Assembly: GCF_963576675.1 (NCBI RefSeq)
Contig: NC_088915.1
Location: 38,841,501-38,905,500, forward strand
DNA length: 64,000 nt
Reading direction: 5' to 3'
Source: Euphorbia lathyris
Taxonomy: Eukaryota; Streptophyta; Magnoliopsida; Malpighiales; Euphorbiaceae
Shown: positions 20,994-30,346 of the stretch, one piece after another
How the letters are laid out: each line of letters starts with the position of its first letter
How positions within the stretch are numbered: the first letter of the stretch is position 1
Translations under genes and position numbers: made by a program
Notes under the pieces: generated by a model
Databases searched by the model: none
What the model was told of the DNA's origin: nothing
What the model saw: the letters and a program-made list of their open reading frames with translations, nothing else

Positions 20994-22079
20994 GCCATGT
21001 TGTGGAAGAGCTCCGCCTCGGTGTATTTTCAGACGATGGCCGTTCACCCGGAGGGTTGCATTGTCGGGACCTTGGATTTCGATTGCTCCGGAGGAGTGTA
21101 CATTGATGACAGTGTATGGTCCCGACCACCGACTTTTTAATTTTCCTAGGAACAGACGGAGAGGAGAATTGTAGAGGAGAACTTGATCCCCCGTATTGAA
21201 CTCCCGGATTTGCACGTGCTTGGCGTGCCATTTCTTCGTACGTTCTTTGTAAAGTTTGGCATTTTCGTACGAACCTAGACTCAGTTCATCAAGGACATTG
21301 AGTTGGAGGAGACGGTGTTCCCCTGTAACCGCATAGAGTGTTTCGTCGGGAAAGGTCTCCTTGATCTCCACCAATTCCGGAGATATGGCTTGCTCGCTTT
21401 GTAACCGGGAAAGATGGTCGGCCACGACATTCTCCACTCCTTTTTTATCTCTGATTTCGATGTCGAATTCTTGTAGGAGTAGAATCCACCGTATCAACCG
21501 TGGTTTGGCATCCTGCTTAGTCATTAAGTACTTGAGAGCTGCATGGTCAGTGTATACGATAATTTTGGATAACACAAGATATGATCTGAATTTATCGAAA
21601 GCAAAAACTACAGCAAGCATCTCTTTTTCCGTAATGGAATAGTTTTGTTGGGCTTCATTGAGCGTTTTGCTCGCATAAAAAATGGGGCGGAAAAGTTTAT
21701 CCACCCATTGGCCCAAACAAGCACCTACAGCCAAATCACTCGCATCACACATAAGTTCAAAGGGGAGACTCCAATCGGGTTTCACCATGATGGGTGCATT
21801 AATTAGTTTTTCCTTTAGCGTGTTAAATGCAAGCAAACATTCGGAGGAAAAACTAAATTCCGCATCCTTTAAGAGGAGTTGGGTCAAGAGGGTTGCTATT
21901 TTGGAGAAATATTTAATGAATCGCCTATAGAACCCCGCATGACCTAAGAAACTTCGGATCCGTTTAACATTGATTGGAGGAGGCAATTTCTCAATCACCT
22001 CGATCTTGGCCAGATCGACCGTGATTCCGGTAGGCTTTGGCTCTCCCAAGCCCAGCTTCCTAAAAACAGACAAATGCAT
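20991..22079 (-). pseudogene. Chimeric short pol of element 4: protease start, RT end, RNase H, integrase end
   Basis: A single open frame of 362 codons formed by two deletions. It begins at the protease segment [13 protein letters not shown], passes near 22025 into the RT thumb ([30 protein letters not shown]), and continues through RNase H ([25 protein letters not shown]). At about 21328 it passes straight to the integrase C-terminus ([25 protein letters not shown]). RT active site and integrase core are gone. By comparison with element 2, about 1.37 kb and 0.93 kb are missing. Both joins keep the reading frame. The frame ends in the terminal bases of hAT-1. The upstream protease piece is separated by one TGA. 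Confidence 0.85.
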
Positions 22080-24043
22080 TAGATTGATACTAGCACCTAA
22101 ATCTCATAAAGCTCTACTAAACTCAACATTACCAATCGTGCATGGGATAGAAAAACTTCCTAAATCTTTGAGTTTAGGTGAGAGTTTATTCGTTATAATC
22201 GCGGAGCATTCCTCCGTAAGCGCTACTGTTTCATTATGTTCTAACTTCCTTTTGAGGATTTCTTTAAGAAACTTCGCATAGGTGGGCATTTGTTCCAATG
22301 CCTCCGCAAATGAGATGTTAATGTGAAGTTTCTTAAAGATTTCCAAAAACTTGCCATATTGGTGATCTAATTTTTCCTTTTTAAGACGTTGCGGAAATGG
22401 GAGCTTCGGTACGTAAGCCCCAATTGGATCACACACATTCTCATTCTTATCCGAGGGAGTCATGGTTCTTGGATCCAAACCGGGGTTGCTTACCACTTCC
22501 GGTTCGTCACTTACCTTTGGAGCGGTTGGAATCGCCTTTGGAACCAGTGGTTCCAAACCCTTACCACTACGGAGAGTTATTGCTTGTGCGGTCTCCCGGT
22601 TCTTGGGCCTCGGGTTTTGTTCAGTGTTAGTCGGGAGAGACCCATGTTGTCTCTCTTGTTGTTGGCGATTTAATTGGGCCACTTGATGTCCCAAATCCTT
22701 GCAAAAAGCCTCATTGTCAGCAAGATGGGAAGATATTTCCTTGAGGAGATTAATTACCGTAGAGTCTTGCGCATTGCTAGGAGGTTGAGAACTTTGTCCT
22801 CCTTGGGCGTTGGGGGATTGGCCCAATCCTTGCTCCTTGAACTCATTATGGAATCCGGATGGGGGCTTCAACATGTTTTGATTGTTGCCATAAGACAAAT
22901 TCGGGTGTTGGTGTTGAGGCCTCCATCCGCTGTTATTATTATTATTACAGTGGTGATAAGCATTCGAGTTATGATAGGAGTTATAATTAGAATTATACCT
23001 TGGTTGCCCCCTACGTAACTTACGCTCTCGGCATCGCCGGCAAAAGGGCTTCCGGCTTGACAATCCTTACCATGGTGGTCACCACCGCAATGCGAGCACA
23101 TCAGGACCTGTGCTGTATTCTGGAGGCTCAATTGTGCCATTAAGGCGTCTAGCTTTTTATTCATGGAGATCTTGGGAGCCTCGTCTTCCACAGCAAATGT
23201 TTGATATCGCGAGGGTCCGACAAGCCGATCTTCTTACCACTGGACACTTTTCCTAGCTAATTCATGGATGAGCTCGTAAGCCTCGCTTGCCGATTTTCGA
23301 AACAAATCCCCACCTGCGGCGGAATCAACGGTTACACGATTAGTGGGAGTTAAACCATGGTAGAAGGTACTTACCAAATCATGCTTAGGGATGTCATGGT
23401 GGGGGCAGTTTCGGAGCAACTTCCGGAACCTAGCCCAAGCTGAATGAAGGGCCTCGCATTCAAGTTGCCTAAAGGACGTGATATCGTTCCTCAACTTAAC
23501 CGTTTTGGACGGCGGGAAGTAGTAGGAAAGGAACTCCTTCGCAAGGTCCTCCCATGATGTAATCGATCCCACCTCCAACGAGTGCAACCACTCCAACGCT
23601 TGTCCTGTCAAAGAGAAAGGAAACAACTTTAGTCGGACGGCCTCCATCGGAACACCGTTTTGCCGAGAAGTTTCGGCACACATAAGAAATTTATCGAGAT
23701 GTTCGTTAGGGTTTTCATGGGGTTCCCCTCCGAATTGACCAAGTTGTTGGATTAGTTGGATCATGCTAGTCTTTATTTCATATGTGTTGGCCGGAATGGT
23801 GGGAGCAACGATTCCGTTGCGATTTTGAGGGCGATGCGGAGCGAGAATCTCCATCATTGTTCGGGTGTCGTTTCCACCATTGCGGTTGTTATTCACGGGT
23901 TTAACCGGCGGTCTTTGGTTGGCCTCGGGTTGGTTAGCTTCATTGTTGAGGTTGGCCATTTTCTCTCTCCGAATCCTACAAAGAGTACGTTCAATTTCAA
24001 GATCAATAGGAACGAGAGTATCACTTTGAGATCGGGTGTGCAT
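22080..24043 (-). pseudogene. Gag and start of protease, element 4
   Basis: The start is the ATG at 24043 (MHTRSQSDTLVPIDLE), the usual Athila gag opening. The open frame extends 10 codons further but without support. The gag core reads GQALEWLHSLEVGSITSW, FPPSKTVKLRNDITSFRQ and VDSAAGGDLFRKSASEAYEL. A TAA near 23235 replaces a Gln codon that element 2 still has. The CCHC-like knuckle CSHCGGDHHGKDC is intact. The protease triad DLGAS is preceded by a TGA (near 22107) where element 2 has TGT. The Asn-rich and Lys/Pro-rich linkers match element 2 closely. Confidence 0.85.
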
Positions 24044-24176
24044 AAAATAAATAAATAAAGAAATTATAAACAAGAGAGAATATTGTTAGTAAAAAGTGTA
24101 TATAAACAATTTATACAGAGATAATACTTAGACTAACAATAAAACGTTTTTGTCTAATATTGCAAGAAATTATAAA

Positions 24177-24194
24177 TCCCCGGCAACGGCGCCA
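24177..24194 (-). other. Primer binding site, element 4 (tRNA-Asp)
   Basis: The minus strand reads TGGCGCCGTTGCCGGGGA, a perfect complement to the 3' 18 bases of plant tRNA-Asp, six bases inside the LTR edge at 24201. Confidence 0.9.
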
Positions 24195-25144
24195 AAAACT
24201 TGATGAGCCGCTAAGTAGAGCTCTAAATATATATTATGATAAGGATGTTATGACTATGGATGTGATCTTCCTAAATGCTCTATCTCTACTAGACGCTACT
24301 ACTTAGGGGCAAGTGTACCCCGTCGTATCAAGTAATAATCCGGTTAAGACCGGGTATCGAATCCACGGGATTTATAACTACAAGTATTAAATGACTCGGT
24401 TTTATACGTTATCTAAGCGGTGAATACTTTGGGTTGATTTGGGAAACAACTACAAACTACTCCTAACTATGGGTGAGACAGATTTATATAACGAAAACTC
24501 TACGAAGTGATATGGATGGTGATAAGTTATAAGTATGATAAACAATGACTCCCAATATATACGGCTAATGATTTACTCTTGCAATGACGACTACGTGTAG
24601 TGTGACCGACCCGTGAAGTACTTAGACTACGTGGTTCCTAGTCAATGCGTGTCTAATGCTTCGGATTAGAAATTAAGGCCCGTAAGTTCCATGGCTTGTC
24701 AATTCCTACGGTTTCCGGTGCGTCACTTCCGGTAAGGCAACACCTATATGAATCCCTAACGATAGCCCGAATGGCGTCGGAAATCGCGTTCCCCTACACA
24801 ATAATCAATTACGAATATCAAAACAAGTAACAAACATCAACACGTATGTAGAAAAAGAAATTGTAAATCATGAATTATAAATATGGAAAATGTAAATACG
24901 GAATACAACCAACCCTAGTACGTAGGAAGAGTACAAGCTAATTAGCAAGTGAAAAGGGAAGAATCAGCCCTCGGAACTAGCTAACCGGACTCAAGGCCGT
25001 CTCTTAGGACTTGGAGGTGGAACTCTCGAGCTTAGTGAACGAGGATGGAACTTTCACGGAGTAACGAAGTACACGAACAAGCTCTCAAGGTGATAGAGTT
25101 TTGCTATGTAAAATCTGAATGCCTAAATGAGTGCTACTCACCCT

Positions 25145-25152
25145 TATTTATA
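25145..25152 (-). promoter_or_regulatory. TATA box of family B LTR (element 4)
   Basis: TATAAATA on the minus strand, about 80 bp downstream of the nearest palindrome, matching 14580-14587. Confidence 0.7.
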
Positions 25153-25231
25153 CACATCAAGCTAGGGGTAAAATTGTAAATTCACAAGATACAAGCATGG
25201 AGATACATTATTTCTGCAGTTTTCCCATGAC

Positions 25232-25692
25232 ACGCCACGCATAGGGTTGAGGACGCCCCGCGTATTGGCCCATTTCGTCAATAATCTCTTGCATGTGGGA
25301 CAAATTCAGATTTTGTTGTGTCAACCACGCCCCACGTAGACTGGGGTACGCCCCGCGTGGTTGAGCTCTTGAGATTTAATGGCTTGAATTAAGTCTTTTA
25401 CACCACGCATAGCCTGGAGCACGCCTCGCGCATGTGAGTCCCTGGATCTTTTGATTGAAGAATTTCCAAATTCGCTCCGCGTATAAGGTGGGACGCCCCG
25501 CGTATAGAACCTGTTGACTTGGGAGACCATGCAGTATGACCTTCATGATTGAGTGTATTATTGCATATACGCCCCGCATGGTGGTTCATACGCCTCGCAT
25601 ATCAGTGGGTAAGTACCACGTGGTGCCTGTGGATTGCTCAATCAGTTCTGACTAGATAACACGCCCCGCGTGGAGGTTGATACGCCCCGCGT
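25232..25692. promoter_or_regulatory. Six 21-bp-phased palindrome pairs in U3 of element 4
   Basis: Pair starts are 25232/25253, 25327/25348, 25400/25421, 25472/25493, 25569/25590 and 25661/25682. All six keep the 21-bp step seen in element 2 even where the motif itself has decayed (for example ACGCCCCGCAT, ACGCCACGCAT). Confidence 0.8.
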
Positions 25693-25903
25693 ATGTCGGT
25701 GGGATTTTGCTCCTTACTTGTACCTGAAATACAATTCTCGAGAGCCGAGTTAGCTTGACATTTTATTTTCTAAATTTAATAAAAAATAAAGACAATTAAC
25801 CGAAAGTATGGATTTTATTTTTATTTTGTAATTAAACTTATTTATTTGGTCCTAAATTAAGCCGTAAACCACGCTAAAAGATAGGGGCGAAACGTCCCTA
25901 TCA

Positions 25904-27100
25904 ATACGCCGATACCCAATTTTCTTGTTGATGATGCTCTTGTCAAGAAGATTGATGTTTACCGGAAGCACCAATCAGATGACGAACGTACATGATGTAT
26001 CATACTTGCAGCTATGGCACTAGAGTTACAAAGGCAACATAAGAACATGGATGCGTATTCCATGGCTATGCACTTGGAGGAGGTGTTTTGAGAAACAGAC
26101 TCAAATAGCGATGATTGTTTCGCTCCAAGATGCAAGAAGGTTCTTCTGTTGTGACACTTTATGTCAAGATGATTGACTACATCACCAAAGCTTTCTAGTA
26201 TTGATGGATAATGAATTAAGTGTCGACTTAGTTCTATAATCCATCCCAGAGATTTATTCATAAGTTCATCACGAACTGTCAGATGAATAAACTCAGAGAC
26301 CTCTCTAGAAGAGCTCTTGAATATGCTCAAGTTAGTTGAGCCCAAATCTTAAGAAAGTGATGTCAGCACTTGTTATTGAGGGATCTCACGAGAGAAAGGG
26401 AAGTTTCCCAATTTTGAAGATTCCAAGAAGAACAAATGCATTAAACCCAAGTCAATAAAAGCAAGAAGGGAATGCCACCAACATGGTAAAGAAGGGAATT
26501 GGAAGAGGAACTGTAAAAAGTACTTATAAAGGATAGATAATTCAACTTACTTGTGGTAGTCACCTAGGCCATGTAAGCAAGAAACACATGTCCAAGCTAC
26601 ATTAAGATGGGCTTATAGACTCATTTGATTTTGAATCAATGAGCATATGTAAGTCTTGTTTAAAAGAAAGATGACAAAGACACCCTTTAGCAATAAAGGA
26701 GAATGTGTATCAGACACTCTAAGACTAGTACATTCAGATGTATGTAGTCATACGTCAAACACAAGCAAGAAAAGGTTCAATCACTTCATTAGTTTAATAA
26801 GATGATCATACCAGATATAGATTCATCTACTTGATGAAGCATAAAGTCAGAAGCTTTTGAGAAAGTTCAAATGCTTCAAGAATGAAGTAAGAAAAACAAA
26901 CAAGAAAGAATATTATAGTGCTTCAATTAGATCGTCGTGGAGAATATCTTTCTAATGATTTTTCTTAATTATCTAAATTCAATATAGGATTCACTCATAA
27001 TGAACTAACTCTATAACTTTGTCCTAGAATGGCTACCACAAGAATTGTTAGCATGGACACTCTAAATGGACTTTTTAGTATAATGTTATGACATGACATG
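25904..27100 (+). pseudogene. Decayed Ty1/copia gag-pol remnant
   Basis: No long frame survives, but pieces in order match copia polyproteins. There is a gag piece (AMALELQRQHKNMDAYSMAMH, about 26010-26090). A broken zinc knuckle follows (HGKEGNWKRNCKKYL, about 26490-26530). The pre-integrase region has LGHVSKKHMSKL and CKSCLKER (about 26560-26680). The start of the integrase core is at about 26770-26940. Protease is missing between knuckle and pre-integrase. The left side is cut by element 4 at 25903. It differs from the Sire elements here and looks older. Confidence 0.6.
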
Positions 27101-27144
27101 AATTACAAATGGAGAAAAAGAGGGGTACTTTACATTAAAAAGAA

Positions 27145-27186
27145 AATTACAATTACAATTACAATTACAATTACAATTACAATTAC
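27145..27186. repeat. (AATTAC)7 microsatellite
   Basis: Seven perfect hexamer units followed by two imperfect ones. Confidence 0.95.
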
Positions 27187-27684
27187 AAATACAAATTATA
27201 ATTGAGGTAAAAGCGTAACGGGATGAAAAACGCGTTTATATATCACTCCCTTCCGACCTTATTCCTCCAAACCGATTGGTAAATCCATCTTTCCTAGGAA
27301 TTGGCTTAATTTATTTATCAATAGGGGATAAATAAACTAGTTCTCTCAAAGTAACCAAATGCAAGTTTTGGTATCCTATGGGGAAATTACTAGGGCTACT
27401 TATATGAGCTTCGGACTAACCTGACTGAGGGGTATTCTCATAGGCTCCCATAGCACGATATACTTGCCTACGCGTTTCCTCATTCAGGAGTTCTAGCGAC
27501 TTGTAGGGGTACAACTATGGGTGTTTTGCAAACATGTACACCCAAGGCTTCCATGAACATATGGAATGTACACATTGACAAAACGGGGCTGATAGGGTAG
27601 TAGTGCAAATTGTGCAAGTGTAAGGAAGTGATGCAACAAACATATTTTAATAAAAGACAATGTTAGGTTCATTAATCGTCAGAC
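27187..27684. other. Gene-free, repeat-like sequence left of Sire-1
   Basis: No coding frame. Before Sire-1 inserted, this was continuous with the sequence at 39320, because the two sides share the CCTTA duplication. It probably belongs to an older unclassified repeat. Confidence 0.4.
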
Positions 27685-27689
27685 CCTTA

Positions 27690-29072
27690 TGTTGAAACAC
27701 ATTTCCACATGATTTTGATTTGACAAAATTATTTAAGTTAATCCCATGATTAAGACAATTAAATTTAAGTGCTTTGATTTAATTGTACTAATGTGTTTGT
27801 TCAATGTTGAGTATATTAATAAATGAGAACAGAAATAAAAAGTAAAACAGAATGAAGTCAGCATGAGCCACAGAAGCTGAGTAGAACAAAACTCAGCATC
27901 ATAAAAGAAAAGTCTTCTTCGGAACAAACGCTTGAAGACGAAGCTGACCGAAGACGCTGAGTAGAATGTTACTCAGTCTCCGATAAAGAAAAAAGATCAA
28001 AGGCAACGTCAATTAAGTAAAGATGAGTGTTCACCAGGACAGCACCAATGATCCGTTGACTAGAAGACAAAGCCCGATAAAGGTCTGCACCAATTCAGAT
28101 GCCTCGGAATTACACCAAGAGACCTTTTCGAGACGCATGGATCACTTGGCATTTTGCAAGAAGACGAAACTGGCAAGCCTGGCGCCTGCTAAAATCAGAC
28201 GACAGGATTGGCCTGCAAATCTGAATGCTGACCAATGAATGACGCAAGAAGACCGTTTGAATTCAACGGATACGTCCGAATTCAAATGATTGAAGCTTCA
28301 GATTTTACTATAAAAGGACAAGTTCATCACTTGGATCCTTTGCCGAAATACAAGAAAGCACAGACAGAAAAGCAAATCTTCACAAGAGTGAAAATCCAAA
28401 ATAGAAGATGTCTAAATAGAAAAAGCAAGTTCTTACACCCAAATCCAATATGTGTGTAAAAGTGTAGAGTGAATTTGTATTCATATAAAGTGTTCTTCGT
28501 TTGAGAGAACAAATTTTGTATCAATTGAAAAGGTTGAGAGAGTGAAGCTGAGTACTCAGTTTTAGTACTCAGCGGTAGAGAAAATCTGAGTGTTCGGTTA
28601 TAGCACTCAATAGGATTGAGTAGACGAATAGAGGACGATACACTTGCATACTCAATTGCTTTGTAAACGGTTTGTGCTCTACCTTTAAAGAGCTCAATAG
28701 TGGATTGAAAAAGCCCGGAAGGACTCTAGGGACTGGACGTAGGCGGTGAGGCCGAACCAGGACAAGACTGCTGAGTAATCTCTAACCCTTCTCTTGATAT
28801 ATATGTATGTGTTGCTTGCTTAAATTACTCAGTATATAATTTGTATAAGACGACGCTGAGTAATCAGAGTGCTAAGTTGGAAGCTGACCTTAAGTGTTAT
28901 TTCCCAACTCACAAGTGAAACAGTTCTAGTCAGCCTCTGACTAAAGTTGTCTTACATCACGCTCTGACCAAAACTGAGTGAAGTTATTTAAACAGCATAA
29001 TTAAGCGAAAAAGTTTCATTAGTTCCTAACCCCCCCTTGGAACTAATCCTATTACATTACACGGGACCAACA
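27690..29072 (+). repeat. 5' LTR of Sire-1 (1,383 bp)
   Basis: Borders follow from the matching 3' LTR. The TATA box is CTATAAAAGG at 28308-28317. The strand is rich in CTGAGT/ACTCAG words. Its inner edge is followed directly by CCTTAG and gag sequence rather than a primer site. It is 46 bp shorter than the 3' LTR, mainly because it lacks two of three ~20-bp tandem units present there at 38354-38411. Confidence 0.92.
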
Positions 29073-30346
29073 CCTTAGTGTTGTTTAACTGTGCTTTAGA
29101 TGCTGCAGGGTACAACAAAATTTCAGGTTGTGAGTCAGCACAGGAAATCTGGAAGAAGCTGGAGGTGACCTATGAAGGAACCAGCAAGGACAAGGAGTCC
29201 AAGGTGAATCAACACATGAGACTATATGAGATGTTTGAGATGAATGAGAATGAAGACATCTCTGAGATGAACTCAAGGTTCACCAATATCATAAATGAGC
29301 TTAAGAGACTCGGCAAGAACTTCACAGAAGAAGAACAGGTGAAGAAAATCTTGAGGAGTCTCCCCAAGAGCTGGCAAGCTAAGAAGACAGCTGTGGAAGA
29401 AGCTCAGGACCTGACCACATACAAATATGATGAGCTCATAGGATCTCTGCTGACCCACGAGATCTCTATGAAGAATTTTGAAGCTAAAGAAAAGTCAGAG
29501 GACAAGAAGCAAAAATCTCTTATCATGAAAGCTGACTCATCAGATGATGAGGAGATGGCCATGTTCACCAGAAAGATGAAGAAGCTGTTCAGAAAGAATG
29601 ACAAGAACAGCAAAAGGCCATTCAGAAGAAGTGATAAATACAAAGCCGAGTCTAGTGACAGCAGATACAAGAAGGACAACTTGAAGCCTGTCACTTGCTT
29701 TGAATGCCATCAAACTGGGCACATTAAATCAAGCTATCCCACTCTGAAGAAAGAAAAGAAAGGTAGCAGAAAAGCAATGGTGGCAACATGGAGCGATAGT
29801 GATGAGTCAACCTCATCAGAAGCTGATGTCACTGAGTCAGCAAACATATGTTTCATGGCTGACGAATCTGCTGACCACTGCCGATCTGAGCAAGCTGACC
29901 TCTCAGATGGATCTGACCAAGAGGAACACTCCAATGAGGTAACATCTCTTCTTCTGCTTAGAAATGAAATGGTGAATGCCCTGAGTGATCTCTATACACT
30001 GACCAAAAAGTGTAATAAGAAAATAAGAGCACTCAGCAGGCGATGTGATGAGATTGAAGAGGTCAAACTGAGTGACCTCCGACATCTGCTTCAAGACAAC
30101 ACCAAGCAAGATGAAAATCTAAAAATCATGCATCGGTTTGTCTCGGAAGTCCAATCAGACTCGAAGAAGCTGAGAAAGAACATCACATTTATACAGAACC
30201 AGCTGAGTACATCGGCTAAGAAAAGGTTCTATCCGAATGCTGGGTATCAAGGTACTGGTCAGCATAGACAGTACACTCAGCAGAAGAGTCAGTGTGACTG
30301 TTGTGGAAAGAGAGGACACACTATAAATGTGTGTTGGTATGCTTAG
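29073..30346 (+). pseudogene. Gag of Sire-1, N-terminus missing
   Basis: Gag builds the particle around element RNA. The frame opens immediately after the LTR with no ATG (CALDAAGYNKISGCESAQEI, EIWKKLEVTYEGTSKDKESK), matching Sirevirus gag from its middle. It continues with KILRSLPKSWQAKKTAVEEA. Zinc knuckle 1 is damaged (CFECHQTGHIKSSYP, last Cys to Tyr; Sire-2 keeps Cys). Knuckle 2 is intact (CDCCGKRGHTINVC). A TAG at 30344 replaces CAG of Sire-2. Acidic Ser/Asp-rich linkers separate the domains. Confidence 0.88.

Larger units (their letters stand above)
15608..25903 (-). mobile_element. Athila-like Ty3 LTR retrotransposon, family B (element 4), internally deleted and interrupted
   Basis: Minus-strand order: 5' LTR (25903-24201), primer site, gag, a chimeric short pol (22079-20991), then, after an hAT insertion (20993-18444), the tail with the third ORF (17332-16139). 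Its own 3' end is cut off at 15608 by element 2. Two deletions remove most of protease plus the first half of RT, and most of integrase. It could have moved only with enzymes from another copy. Base 25904 onward is a Ty1 remnant, and the outer duplication would be atacg (25904-25908). Confidence 0.9.
24201..25903 (-). repeat. 5' LTR of element 4 (family B, 1,703 bp)
   Basis: On the plus strand it runs from TGATGAGCCGC to CGTCCCTATCA. It aligns in reverse with 13800-15607. U3 retains all six palindrome pairs. No gene is present. Short frames in 25321-25589 follow the repeats. Confidence 0.9.
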
